Assembly: GCA_947243795.1 (NCBI GenBank)
Contig: OX365931.1
Location: 558,001-622,000 of the forward strand
Direction of reading: 5' to 3'
Origin: Saccharomyces uvarum
Lineage: Eukaryota > Ascomycota > Saccharomycetes > Saccharomycetales > Saccharomycetaceae
Length of the DNA: 64,000 nt
In this document: positions 1-10,160 of the stretch, piece by piece
How the letters are laid out: the number at the start of each line of letters is the position of its first letter
Position numbering within the stretch: position 1 is the stretch's first letter
Translations under genes and position numbers: made by a program
The notes under the pieces: generated by a model
What the model saw: only the letters and a program-made list of their open reading frames with translations
The model's database searches: none
What the model was told of the DNA's origin: nothing

Positions 1-516
1 CTAGTCACAACAGGATGCATCGATGAGAAAATTTTACAGAGACAACTAATGAAAAATAGTTTAAGTCAAAAATTTCTGGGGGACTCGGAATCGAAAAGCA
101 AAGGGTCCTCTAATGACGACCTTTTCAACAAAGAGGATTTAAAGGATTTATTTTCTGTTAATATAAACACCAAAAGCAACACCCATGATTTGATTTGTTC
201 ATGTGAGGGTTTAGGAGATGAAATTGAGCATCTTCCAGAGAATGAACAACAGGAAGTCATAAAATCGGAAAAGCGTAGTCCCACAACATGGACTAGCGCC
301 CTGGAGTTACAAAAAGAAATGAATGAAGTGGACACCAAAGACGATGCAAAAAAATCACAGTCCATTAGGCAGTGTCTTGCTAATTATAAACATATAGATC
401 CGACAAGACAAGATGAATTATTTGATGAGGTGATTACAGAATCATTTACAGCATTGAAAGATGATATCACATTTGCATTCGTCAAGCCTAGCGAAATATG
501 TCTTATCGAAGAATGA
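1..516 (+). CDS. RDH54: Rdh54/Tid1 DNA translocase, C-terminal part only
   Basis: The reading frame is open from base 1, so the gene starts outside the window; 171 codons are visible before the stop. The first residues contain GCIDEKILQRQ, the sequence that follows helicase motif VI in Rad54-type Swi2/Snf2 ATPases, where the family has T-G-x-I-E-E-K-I-x-Q-R. The rest is the acidic, poorly conserved tail of Rdh54. The protein is a dsDNA translocase that acts with Rad51 and Dmc1 in recombination and removes Rad51 from undamaged DNA. The identification rests on the motif and on PFF1 lying next to it, as in S. cerevisiae YBR073W-YBR074W. The first ATG in view (base 49) is internal and is not a start. 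Confidence 0.88.
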   Translation, partial: LVTTGCIDEKILQRQLMKNSLSQKFLGDSESKSKGSSNDDLFNKEDLKDLFSVNINTKSNTHDLICSCEGLGDEIEHLPENEQQEVIKSEKRSPTTWTSALELQKEMNEVDTKDDAKKSQSIRQCLANYKHIDPTRQDELFDEVITESFTALKDDITFAFVKPSEICLIEE

Positions 517-827
517 TACTAAATACGGGACACTCATACAAGTATATACTAGATAACATGGCTAATATCTAAGCAATCTATTATATTTGATATTCCTTAT
601 CATTTTATAATATTAATATATTCAGTTTACGCATCCAGGCGTGACTCAAAGTTTTGTTTGCTTGTTATTGTAAATAAACCTGGTTTTGCTCTCTCTGATA
701 ACGAACGATATCTTGAGAGCGGAGACCTGGAAGGTCCGAAACAATGGCCATGAGTTAAAAAAAATGGTAGTGCGAAAAGCCTGTCAATAAGAAGTGAATT
801 GAAAGGTGAGAGTCAAAACATCGCGGC
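517..827. other. RDH54-PFF1 intergenic region
   Basis: This is the 3' region of RDH54 and the promoter of PFF1. The first half is AT-rich. A perfect Gcn4-type TGACTCA lies at 642-648, about 180 bp before the PFF1 start; function is inferred from the match only. No gene is seen. Confidence 0.5.
642..648 (+). promoter_or_regulatory. Gcn4-type site TGACTCA upstream of PFF1
   Basis: Exact match to the Gcn4/AP-1 core at a typical distance from the PFF1 ATG. A 7-bp match can occur by chance, so this is a candidate only. Confidence 0.3.
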
Positions 828-3758
828 ATGAAGTTAACAAATCTCTTCAGATCAATTCTAAAGTATCGAAAAACAAACCTGAGCTTACTTCTTGTGATCA
901 CCTATGCGATTATTGCAGTACTCTATGTTTTTGACCATGAGTATTATAAATTTAACCTGCCAAAAAAAGATGAACAACCCGAATTTAATGAACTGTTAGA
1001 AACTGCGTGGACAGATTTACAGACCATCACAGCTTCTTTCCATCCATATACGTCTAGAGATAATGACAAAGTTCATGATTATTTACTAAGCAGAGTCCAA
1101 GAGATCACAAAAAATGCCTCCTTCGCAAGCATTTCAGATGATTATGATAGTAAGAGATCAATATTATTCCAACAGCAGGACGTTTTCAATGCATCTTCCG
1201 GTATCTCAAGAGTAATATATTTTGAATCCTCCAACATTTTAGTCAAGTTAGAGGGAAAAAATCCCGACCAAGAAGGATTACTTCTTTCAGCTCATTTCGA
1301 TTCTGTGCCCACAGGCCACGGGGCTACGGATGACGGCATGGGTGTGACCTCTTTATTGGCGAACCTCGAATATCATGTCAGGCATAAGCCGGACAGAACG
1401 CTAATCTTCAACTTTAATAATAATGAAGAGTTCGGCCTGTTGGGAGCATCAGCGTACTTTGATCATCCATGGTCCAGTTTAACTAAATATGTCATAAACT
1501 TAGAAGGAACTGGTGCTGGTGGTAAAGCAGTATTGTTCAGAACATCCGATACTTCAACCGCAAAGATATATCAGCAATCTGTTAGAGCTAACCCATTTGG
1601 TAACTCAATTTATCAGCAAGGCTTTTATAGTGGATATGTCAGAAGTGAAACGGACTACAAGGTTTATGAGCAAAATGGCATGAGAGGTTGGGACATTGCA
1701 TTTTACAAGCCTAGAAATCTTTATCATACCATGAAGGACTCCATACAGTATACTTCCAAGGCATCTTTATGGCATATGCTACATACCTCCTTGCAATTAA
1801 GTTCGTACGTGGTGTCTAATTCACTAGACACAGAGGATCAAACACCGGCTTGTTATTTCGATTTTATCGGGCAGAAATTCTTTGTTATGAGTTCCAAAAC
1901 ACTGTTTTACTGGAATTTTATATTTCTGTTAATTTCACCCATTGTCGTAATCGGCCTGTATCTAATTTCCCGTGATAGGATGACTTGGAAATCCTATTCT
2001 TGGCTTTCATGGATGCGGTTTCCTCTTTCATTGTTATTGGGTATTGTTACTGAAAACATTTTCTCCAACGTTGTAAAACGTATAAACCCTTTAACGTTTT
2101 CGAGGAACTACTTTTGGCCTCTTTCAGTGTTTTTCACTGAAGTACTCTTGGCCAATTACATTGTAATCAATTTTTTGAATCGCTTTTCCCCTTGTAACGA
2201 TATGAAAAGTTTAACCATTAACGAATTGTTCATCATATTATGGGTCACTTTATTGTTTACATCGAAAGCGTTGTATAGTTCTGGATACAAGTATACAGGC
2301 CTCTATCCCCTCTCGGTCTTGTTTATACTAACTACAGCTGCTGCTATATTGAGGCTATTGGGGTCTGCGTTGAGGCCAAAAGCGAGGAAGGGACATGACA
2401 GAGAATTTATGGATCGCCACTCTGGTTATAGCTCTCACTCTCAAATAGGTATCGAAGAAGAAAATCACGAGAACACTCAAGAGTTCCAGAATCAATCCGT
2501 ATCGCTGGAGGACGAACAAACGAGTACGCAAGAGGATAATGTATCAACCACCCTTTCTAGAGGGCCACTTCACGTTAACGATGATCAAGACACCGATTCA
2601 GAACCACCACAACCTGATGAAAGGGCACCTTTATTAAAGGGATCTAGTCATATCAACGAACTCTCGAATACTATGGAAGCTTCTTCAAAACCAAACTACA
2701 TTGATTATGCATGGATTATACAATTTTTAGTAATTGTACCAATATCGTCATTCATTTTGTTCAGTAGTGTGGACGCTATTATGGATGCGCTAAACCAAAC
2801 CGTCCAGGAAGGGACTAAAGCTACATTTGATATAATTAAATTTGGGATGATGGGTAGTATTTTAATTGCACTACCAATTTTACCTTTCTTTTATAAAGTC
2901 AACTATATGACTATATTATTGACTGTACTAATTTTCTTGATTTCCACATCAAAAACGCTTTTGGAACCACCGTTTACAAATAACAATCCATTAAAGGTAA
3001 GATTCTCTCAAAATATTAATTTGTCCCATGGTGATGGTGCTAATGTACATGTCCTTGGAAGAGAAGGGGATTTTTTGAAACCAATGCTTGAAGATTTACC
3101 AAGTATAAAGCACAGCTTCACACCAATAAACTGTAATACTGTTGGAAATGGAATGGAGCTTTGTACGTATGATGGGATGAAACCGAACTTATTGAGCTCA
3201 AATTGGAAAACGGACATCAGCGACATGCTGAAGATCCATGTTCTACATGATAGTCGAAATTCAACAAACAGATCTCCTTACGAACCAATAGTTGCAGAGT
3301 TACTTCTGGAGGTGAAGGAGAATAGAGCATGCACCTTATCGTTTAATAGTAAGTCCCAGAAAAAATCACCTGTTAGAGAAGTTACAGTGTACCAAAGCAG
3401 AAGTTCTACTTTGCTGCACACAAATACTTCAAAAACGATCAAATCTAGTTCTGGTATAGACCAATTGCAATTACATAAGCTTGACTTTGATCAAGAAAGT
3501 TATCGAATTGGGGTCCAGTGGTTCCCAAAAATCTTGACGGAAGACAATATGGAAGATGATAATCTGGATACAAAAGACGAGCTATTTGTATCGATCAGCT
3601 GTTATTGGGGAGAGTATGACTCAGATTCAGTTGTGAATGGAACTGCTGTAAGGAAAATCCCAGCATTTGACGAATTGTTAAATTATGCACCACCAGCTTT
3701 TTCTTTTACAAACGAGCAAAAGGGGCTAGTGATTGTTGAAGACGCTGTAAGCTTATAA
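828..3758 (+). CDS. PFF1: Vacuolar membrane M28 metalloprotease Pff1
   Basis: A 976-residue protein, the same length as S. cerevisiae Pff1 (YBR074W). After a short N-terminal transmembrane segment (about residues 15-35) comes an M28 (aminopeptidase Y-like) zinc-peptidase domain. Metal-ligand signatures are visible: SAHFDSVPTGHGATDDGMG around residue 155 (His and Asp ligands) and NNEEFGLLGA around residue 200 (Glu-Glu). The middle holds two blocks of multiple hydrophobic segments (about 355-510 and 625-710), separated by an acidic polar loop. The C-terminal third is a lumenal domain. The family is a multispanning vacuolar membrane protease of unknown substrate. The ATG at 828 starts the conserved N-terminus. 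The stop codon lies inside a short tandem repeat. Confidence 0.95.
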   Translation: MKLTNLFRSILKYRKTNLSLLLVITYAIIAVLYVFDHEYYKFNLPKKDEQPEFNELLETAWTDLQTITASFHPYTSRDNDKVHDYLLSRVQEITKNASFASISDDYDSKRSILFQQQDVFNASSGISRVIYFESSNILVKLEGKNPDQEGLLLSAHFDSVPTGHGATDDGMGVTSLLANLEYHVRHKPDRTLIFNFNNNEEFGLLGASAYFDHPWSSLTKYVINLEGTGAGGKAVLFRTSDTSTAKIYQQSVRANPFGNSIYQQGFYSGYVRSETDYKVYEQNGMRGWDIAFYKPRNLYHTMKDSIQYTSKASLWHMLHTSLQLSSYVVSNSLDTEDQTPACYFDFIGQKFFVMSSKTLFYWNFIFLLISPIVVIGLYLISRDRMTWKSYSWLSWMRFPLSLLLGIVTENIFSNVVKRINPLTFSRNYFWPLSVFFTEVLLANYIVINFLNRFSPCNDMKSLTINELFIILWVTLLFTSKALYSSGYKYTGLYPLSVLFILTTAAAILRLLGSALRPKARKGHDREFMDRHSGYSSHSQIGIEEENHENTQEFQNQSVSLEDEQTSTQEDNVSTTLSRGPLHVNDDQDTDSEPPQPDERAPLLKGSSHINELSNTMEASSKPNYIDYAWIIQFLVIVPISSFILFSSVDAIMDALNQTVQEGTKATFDIIKFGMMGSILIALPILPFFYKVNYMTILLTVLIFLISTSKTLLEPPFTNNNPLKVRFSQNINLSHGDGANVHVLGREGDFLKPMLEDLPSIKHSFTPINCNTVGNGMELCTYDGMKPNLLSSNWKTDISDMLKIHVLHDSRNSTNRSPYEPIVAELLLEVKENRACTLSFNSKSQKKSPVREVTVYQSRSSTLLHTNTSKTIKSSSGIDQLQLHKLDFDQESYRIGVQWFPKILTEDNMEDDNLDTKDELFVSISCYWGEYDSDSVVNGTAVRKIPAFDELLNYAPPAFSFTNEQKGLVIVEDAVSL

Positions 3759-3861
3759 TTTAGTTTTTTTCAACAGTAGTTTACATATTGATTCAATACC
3801 TCCTGCTTATAATTTAATTTTTTTTTAACAGTAGTTTATATATTTTGATTCAATACCTTCT
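3751..3861 (+). repeat. Tandem duplication across the PFF1 stop and 3' UTR
   Basis: A unit starting GCTTATAATTTA at 3751 recurs from 3805, giving a 54-57 bp period with few differences. A third start (GCTCTATAAG) follows at 3862. The first copy contains the PFF1 stop codon, so the duplication spans coding end and 3' UTR. T-tracts and the motif AACAGTAGTTTA are in both copies. Confidence 0.8.
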
Positions 3862-4891
3862 GCTCTATAAGTATTCTATTATTGTTTGATAATAATAAAT
3901 ATTAAATATTTGTTATTATTATATTTAAATCAGAAATAATATGAATTAAGCGAAGTTGAAATTGTTCAAACAAAATATAAAAACAATAAGGGCCTGAGAG
4001 TTTTTCGAATCAGACAATCCTTTAAGATGGTTTGAGGAATGGTGGGAGCACTCATGTTCTATGACTAGGCAAATCAGGTTTCCCAGTGAGAAGTTCAAAG
4101 TCTTGCATTGTGGGATCATTACCTTTGAATTAGCTGGCGCGTAAGAGATTCCAATGGAAAAATGATACCGTTCGGCCCATTTCGGAAGTACTTCACTGTT
4201 ATGCCGGTCCTGAGTGACGCATGAAAAATATAAAAAGTTATACAAACTCCGCGTGCTAGCAGAAACACGTAGAAAACTGAACATTTCAAGAAGTATCAGA
4301 TGTCGCGTTTCTTGGCATGATTTGGGAGTTAATGAGTGAGTTGTTAGATACATAAAATACAATTATTATACAATGTAGAGACAGATTAGTCGACGCACAC
4401 TTCAATACACAATACACGCTGCAAAAATATCAATATATCTTTCTCATAATTAATTTTTCAATTCTCTCATTTATTCTCCAGGAGCTGTTTCTGTTTATTT
4501 TACCACGGTATAAAACTTAAAATGTGTTATTTCTTTATTAAGGGGTGCTGCTTTCTTGTACTTCTCACTTCGATTTCAACTTCTTTCGAGTACTATTACG
4601 CACCGCATATTCTTTTATCTGGTTACCCTTTTCTCTCTCTAACCATCTCTGAACGACACTTTTTTTATTTTGCTGACACTAAAAAAAAAGGGTCTTACTG
4701 GCGCTGTCAAAAATGCTAAGAAAACACACTCCATCGCGATAGTGGTATTTCATGTGAAGCCACAAGATTCTGTTTGCTTTCTATGTTGGTTTATTGAGAA
4801 AACAATTTTCTCCTAATATTTTCATCAAACAATTTAACTACTCTTGCTATCCTAATAGTACTTAATATTAGCTATTTTAAAACGCCTTACG
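3862..4891. other. PFF1-ECM8 intergenic region, no confident gene
   Basis: About 1 kb. A minus-strand ORF with an ATG at 4353 runs to 3946 (about 135 codons), and a short protein-like plus-strand stretch lies opposite it at 3998-4132. I recognise neither, and the two overlap, so at most one could be real. The last 500 bp before ECM8 is AT-rich promoter-like sequence with T-tracts. Confidence 0.45.
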
Positions 4892-5953
4892 ATGGATTAT
4901 GGCTATTTTTCCCCCTCGCAATACATTGAAGAAACAAATGGTGTGGATTTCTGGATAGACAGTAATGTCGAATTTACGCAGTATAAAAGGCCCGATTCTT
5001 CCACGTCCACACTTACAAGAGTCCTAACGGACACCACTAATATATCAAATAACAGCGGATCTCTGAAAAGGAAAACAATTAAGCAAAAAAAATTCTCGCA
5101 GAGGAAAATATTCAACAACAGTGAGTATTTTGACTTTGATAAGGGAAGTTCTGATTGTAAGCACGTTTTGAAGAGTATTTCCAAGCAATTAATTTTTCTC
5201 CCAAGATGTTTTCAGCATCACAGTATCCGAGGCTGGATGAAAGACCGGTACTCAGAATTTGGCTACAAGATAAAAAGAAACCAACATTGCCCTCCATCTG
5301 CCTGTGCACAGACACTTTACAACACGAACAGGTGTAATAGCGGGCTGTTTACTCCCAGTGATTTAGATTCTCTGATTATATATAAATTCATGAGATACTC
5401 CGACAATAAGAAAGAGTTGATGTGCCGATTTTGCCAGGGCAGTAATTGGGTGATTGCAGAGAACTATCTAAAACACCTCTTTTTTGCGCATGGGATTTCG
5501 TCCGAATTCAAGCCACACACGTTGTACCAATTTGAGTCTAAGCTTCTCAAAATCCAAGGAAAAAACGTCAATTTTAAGATACAAGTTTCGAAAGAGGCGC
5601 AGTTTAGCAAAAAAATCCTGAGCTCTCTCGTCGTATCTGTCATTCCCTCTCCACTGGCGTATTATACACAGACGTTAAATGGGGGGTTTAGGAGAATACA
5701 CGTGAAGTGTCCCTGTTGTGAAAGCTGGATTCGTTTGGGTTGGTGCGAATACGACGAGATCATCAAGGATTCCTTCCAAGATTTTGAGTCGCTCCGAAAC
5801 CTCAACGCCGATTACGACGGGATGTCGTATATCCAAACCCGCAATCGGGAGGAGATTGAAGGAATTTACGAAAACTATTTCACACACTATATCCAATGCG
5901 ATTTAACAAGGTTCCGAACTAAGTGCCTATATGTTCAAGTCATAACAAAGTAA
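4892..5953 (+). CDS. ECM8: Ecm8, cysteine-rich protein of unknown function
   Basis: A 353-residue protein matching S. cerevisiae Ecm8 (YBR076W) in length and context. The N-terminal 110 residues are polar and basic, with KRKTIKQKKFSQRK near residue 60. The C-terminal two thirds carry cysteine pairs and histidines consistent with a zinc-binding module: CRFCQGSNW around residue 178 followed by HLFFAH, then VKCPCCESWIRLGWCEYD around residue 272. Similar C-terminal cysteine-rich regions occur in fungal regulators of the Rua1 type, so a nucleic-acid role is possible but not shown. The ECM name comes from a cell-wall (calcofluor) mutant screen. Confidence 0.88.
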   Translation: MDYGYFSPSQYIEETNGVDFWIDSNVEFTQYKRPDSSTSTLTRVLTDTTNISNNSGSLKRKTIKQKKFSQRKIFNNSEYFDFDKGSSDCKHVLKSISKQLIFLPRCFQHHSIRGWMKDRYSEFGYKIKRNQHCPPSACAQTLYNTNRCNSGLFTPSDLDSLIIYKFMRYSDNKKELMCRFCQGSNWVIAENYLKHLFFAHGISSEFKPHTLYQFESKLLKIQGKNVNFKIQVSKEAQFSKKILSSLVVSVIPSPLAYYTQTLNGGFRRIHVKCPCCESWIRLGWCEYDEIIKDSFQDFESLRNLNADYDGMSYIQTRNREEIEGIYENYFTHYIQCDLTRFRTKCLYVQVITK

Positions 5954-6456
5954 TTGATCGTGTTTGCAAAATATAAAAAAAAGAAAGGAACATTTACAGA
6001 ATAACAAAAACAATTGCTTTCTAATACTGGTCACGAGCTAGACAGTAGCGGGCCGGGTTTGAATGCGGCATATCTCCCTCCATCCATCTCTCACCCCCAC
6101 ACGAAAAGTAGAAACATTGTCACCCGAATCCAACAGCCGCTCACGGAAGAGAAAAGAGCCACTGAAGACGAATAATGTTAGGAAAAACAAGAAACGCACA
6201 TAGAGTGAATATGGAAAGCCAGGGAGGCGCAACAATAAAGATAGGCATATGTACGTATATACGAGTGTAACCAAGTGTGTAGCAGTAATATGTAGTTGTA
6301 TTAAGGAGTGTGGGAAGCATTACTGCATGAAGTCTACCCCGTGTGGCAGATATACGTTTATTTATAGACTTGACCCTGCCGTTTCCCCGCCACCTTATGT
6401 GTACGGATGGAACGATGTGTGTGTGTGCCTTGAAATGCGTTTTTTTGCTAAACCCA
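5954..6456. other. ECM8-SLM4 convergent intergenic region
   Basis: Shared 3' region of two convergent genes, with short open frames on both strands that look like chance. No RNA gene or repeat is seen. Confidence 0.5.
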
Positions 6457-6945
6457 TTAACCTAGTCTGTACCCATACAAATCGGTTAGTTCCCTCAAGG
6501 CCCTTTCTATCTTGACCACTAACAACCCGTAGGGAAACGTGCTGTCCGCAAGGAACAGCAGGAGGAGATCGCTATTGGGTATCTGGCCAACACAGGCGTG
6601 CAGATCCTCCATCTCGTAGGTGTATATGTTGATCTTGAAGGAGTCTATCTCTACAGGGTAACAGCTTTTCGTGCTCTGCTCCCCGGGATCGTTTTCGTCC
6701 TCTGACCACTTATCCTTGATGAGCAAGCTCATCATTTTCAGATTATTGACCGAATTTATTTCGTTTATCGAGTTTTTCGGCACGCTACTGTCCGAGGTTG
6801 CATAGGAAAGTATACCTCCATTTGTGGCCGTTAGCAGTATCGAGGACTGTAAGTGGGAAGTCTTGAAATCTACAGAGCTGAGATCGTACGGCTTTAAAGT
6901 GTTCTCCAGGAACACTTTAACGTTCTCAAAATGAAGCATCACCAT
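6457..6945 (-). CDS. SLM4: EGO complex subunit Slm4/Ego3
   Basis: A 162-residue protein beginning MVMLH, the same length and start as S. cerevisiae Slm4/Ego3/Gse1 (YBR077C). It has the alternating hydrophobic pattern of a roadblock/LC7-type alpha-beta fold, for example SSILLTATNGGILSYA near residue 34 and DLLLLFLADSTFPYGLLVVKIE near residue 125. In yeast it dimerises and works with Ego1/Meh1 and Ego2 to hold the Gtr1-Gtr2 GTPases on the vacuolar membrane for amino-acid signalling to TORC1. It is transcribed away from ECM33. Confidence 0.95.
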   Translation of the reverse strand: MVMLHFENVKVFLENTLKPYDLSSVDFKTSHLQSSILLTATNGGILSYATSDSSVPKNSINEINSVNNLKMMSLLIKDKWSEDENDPGEQSTKSCYPVEIDSFKINIYTYEMEDLHACVGQIPNSDLLLLFLADSTFPYGLLVVKIERALRELTDLYGYRLG

Positions 6946-7789
6946 CTGGTCCTCTTATATGGGCTATGTTCTTCCTGATGCCAGTTCGGTTTTACTTCCT
7001 ATTCTCCATCTTCCCTTAATTAGTACTTTTAGTCTTTTTCCTTGCATGCCAAATGAAGCAAATCACCTGTCTTTTTCCTCGTTGCTCATTCTCGACCCCA
7101 GGACTGACCCGGCCCGCTCCCAAACTCGTCACTCTCTACGGAATGCTATGGATTACCGTAAAGTGCAAAAAAAACGAGATGGCGGGCTGAGTCACTGCGC
7201 ACGGCCTGTCTGGCTGCTGCGCCCACGCGAAAAAAAAAAGAAATGTAGTGCGAAACGGGAAAGACGCGCCACCGTTTCGGGCCCGCACGCCCGTTGTGCG
7301 GCGGCCAGGCACCAGGCACCGTGGCGACCGTGTCACCACAACAAACAAAAGCAACGGGTAGTAAACAACCATCCCTCCTGGGATCGATCGAGATCAGTTT
7401 TACACTGTAGTCGTAAGATCAAACAGAAAATTTTTCGATAGCGTGCGTGGGCCGGTATAAATATTCACTGTCTAGCGATCATATTCCTCGCAATCAACGG
7501 ATCTCTCTTGCGTTTTGTATTTAATAAACGGAGGTCTCTCTTTTGGTTTTTCGTTTTTCTTCTTACTCTTTTTCTTGGCTTTTTTTCTCCTATCTTCTTT
7601 TTTTAGATCACCATCTTTGAGTACACTTAGGCCATTTCAAGAAAAGAAACTAAATAAAAGAGTTAATCGTTCATTCGCTTCTACACAGTTTAATCTTTCC
7701 CATCTTTTTTTGAACAAATCTCCCGAGCTATTAAGAAAACGTTTATTCGACTTTTAAAGATCTAGTTTTATTTTTACTATTATTCCATA
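6946..7789. other. SLM4-ECM33 divergent promoter region
   Basis: An 844-bp divergent promoter. A TATAAATA lies at 7456-7463, 327 bp before the ECM33 ATG, which implies a long leader. An SCB-like CGCGAAA is at 7226-7232, followed by a GACGCG-containing stretch. These would fit cell-cycle control of a wall gene but are unproven. Open frames here look like chance. Confidence 0.5.
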
Positions 7790-9433
7790 ATGCAATTCAA
7801 GAACGCTTTGACCGTTACTGCTCTATTAGGTGCTTCAGCTCTAGCTGGTATGTACATTTTTACTCCTTTTTTTTCTTTATTTGCTACCTTTCCTTTTCCC
7901 CCACTGGAGCGGTTTTGATGGTGAGGTTTCCTTCATTTCTTTCTTTCTTTCTTTCCTTTTTCGTTGTATGGTTTTTTTTCCAGTCTCGATGAAACGCGGC
8001 GAGGTGAAAAAAAAACCTTCCAAAATAGGAAATGTTGGTCGAGATCTCGTGAAAAAAGTATACATGCTTGGAAAAGGGATTGCTTTTTCTTGGAGTATAG
8101 GACACGCAAATAAAGAACTACAACGACAATTTTATTGGTTGATCTGGATTACTAACAGTTACATTTTTTTTTTTGAACAGCCTCCTCTTCCTCTTCTACC
8201 CCATCTTCATCCTCTTCATCCTCTCCTTCCTCTATCGCATCTTCTTGTAGCATCGGCACCACTGCCACTGCCACTGCTCAAGCTGATTTGGACAAAATCT
8301 CTGGCTGTAGTACTATCGTCGGTAACTTGACCATTACCGGTAGCTTGGGTTCAGCTGCCTTGGCCAGTGTCAAAGAAATCGATGGTTCTTTAACCATTTA
8401 CAATGCCACTTCCCTATCCTCATTCTCCGCTGACTCTGTCAAGAAAATCACCGGTGACTTGAATCTACAAGAATTAACCATTTTGACCTCTGCTTCTTTC
8501 GGTTCCTTGCAAGAAGTCGACTCCATCAACTTGGTCACTTTGCCTGCCATTTCTACCTTCTCTACCGATTTGCAAACCGCCAACAACATTTATGTTTCTG
8601 ACACTGCTTTGGAAAGTGTCGAAGGTTTCGCCACTTTGAAGAATGTTAACACTTTCAACATCAACAACAACAGATACTTGACCACTTTCCAATCATCTTT
8701 AGAAAGTGTCTCAGACTCTTTGCAATTTTCCTCCAATGGTGACAACACCACTTTGGCTTTCGATGATTTGGTTTGGGCTAACAACATCACCTTGAGAGAT
8801 GTTACCTCCATTTCTTTCGGCAGTTTGCAAACTGTTAACGCTTCTTTGGGTTTCATTAACAACACTTTGCCAGCTTTGAACTTGACTCAATTGGCTAAGG
8901 TCGGTCAAAGTTTGTCTATTGTCTCCAACGACGAATTATCCAAGGTTGCCTTCACCAACTTGACTTCCATCGGTGGTGGTTTCATCATTGCTAACAACAC
9001 TCAATTGAAGACCATTGACGGTTTCAGTAAAGTTCAAACCGTCGGCGGTGCCATTGAAGTCACCGGTAACTTCACCACTTTGGATTTGTCTTCTTTGAAG
9101 TCTGTTAGAGGTGGTGCTGATTTCGAATCCTCTGCCAGTAACTTCTCCTGTGACGCATTGAAGAAGTTGCAAAGTAACGGTGCTATTCAAGGTGACTCCT
9201 TCGTCTGTAAGAACGGTGCCACTTCTACTTCCGTCAAGTTGTCTTCCACTTCTTCCGGATCTTCCAAGAGCTCTGCCACCTCCTCCGCTTCTTCCTCTGG
9301 CGATTCCTCCAACGCTCAAGCCAATGTTTCCTCCACCGCTTCATCTTCTAAGTCTAAGGGTGCTGCTCCAGAACTTGTTCCAGCTACTTCATTCATGGGT
9401 ATCTTTGCTGCCGTTGCCGTTGCCTTACTATAG
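7790..9433 (+). CDS. ECM33: GPI-anchored cell-wall protein Ecm33 (two exons)
   Basis: Exon 1 is 7790-7847 (MQFKNALTVTALLGASALA, a signal peptide). The intron is 7848-8180, with 5' GTATGT, branch TACTAAC at 8150-8156 and 3' ACAG. Exon 2 is 8181-9433. The product is 436 residues, against about 429 in S. cerevisiae YBR078W. It has beta-solenoid receptor-L-like repeats rich in N-glycosylation sequons, cysteines near both ends of the folded part, a long Ser/Thr-rich stalk and a hydrophobic C-terminus (GIFAAVAVALL) typical of GPI attachment. Ecm33 is needed for normal mannoprotein layer structure and apical growth. A Ser/Pro-rich insert just after the signal peptide is longer than I recall for S. 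cerevisiae. Codon use is strongly biased, as in a highly expressed gene. Confidence 0.96.
7848..8180 (+). other. ECM33 spliceosomal intron
   Basis: 333 nt with canonical GTATGT, TACTAAC (8150-8156) and a T-rich tract ending in CAG. It interrupts the codon after the signal peptide (phase 1). Confidence 0.95.
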
Positions 9434-10160
9434 AATTAAAGCAACAATTGCGTGTTTATTATTACTTTAATTTCTTCTCTCCCCCCCCCTTAATGATTTC
9501 TTTACCATTCTTTTTTTTTCTTTTCTGTCAGACGGTTGGTTCATCACTAAATTTTATATATAAATAAAATCCTAGTGTCTTTGATAATTTTGTTTATTTC
9601 TTATTGTTACCATATTATTATTGTTTTGAAGTTTCAATTTCTCCGTTTTTTGCGATCCAAGTTTCAATAACAACCGTCCAACGACATTTTTTTTATTCTA
9701 ACCTTAGCTCTACCTAATATAATAAAAATTGATCTAAGTATCTAAACAGAAAAAAAGTAAAGAAAGAAAGAAGAAATAAATAAATGAAATAAAATAAAAT
9801 AAAATAAAATATAAAAGAATTCTTATCATGGTTTAAAAAAACCCCCATTTTTTTTCAAGTTCAAGTTTTTTAAGAGTCGTTAGAGTTCTCTAGCACGTTA
9901 GTCCCTTAAATAGCAAATACATCATTCATACTTATTTTTGTATCAATTAGTTCTTCAACAACACTTTGTTTAAAGATTCGTTTTCGAAATATCAAAAGGC
10001 ATCACTGCTTGTCCCTTCTTTTCCTTAGCGACAATAGCACTGAAAATAAGTAGCGAAAATAGAAATAGTCTAAAAAATGTTGATTATATACATATACTTC
10101 CATACGTAAGAAAGGGTATGAGAAAGTAATTGAAAATTATGTAAATCTATCGGATTATCA
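9434..10160. other. ECM33-TIF32 convergent intergenic region
   Basis: 727 bp of AT-rich shared 3' region. It includes a C-run at 9481 and an (AAAAT)n pentanucleotide microsatellite at about 9788-9811. No gene is seen. Confidence 0.55.
9788..9811. repeat. AAAAT pentanucleotide microsatellite
   Basis: Four to five perfect AAATA/AAAAT units in the ECM33-TIF32 intergenic region, likely length-polymorphic. Confidence 0.7.

Noticed and set aside
7136-7441. Overlapping open frames on both strands in the ECM33 promoter
   Set aside because: Low-complexity GC-rich promoter sequence with no recognisable protein features and overlapping frames on both strands.
8390-9319. Long antisense frames inside ECM33 exon 2
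   Set aside because: Shadows caused by the strong codon bias and repeats of ECM33; no independent features.
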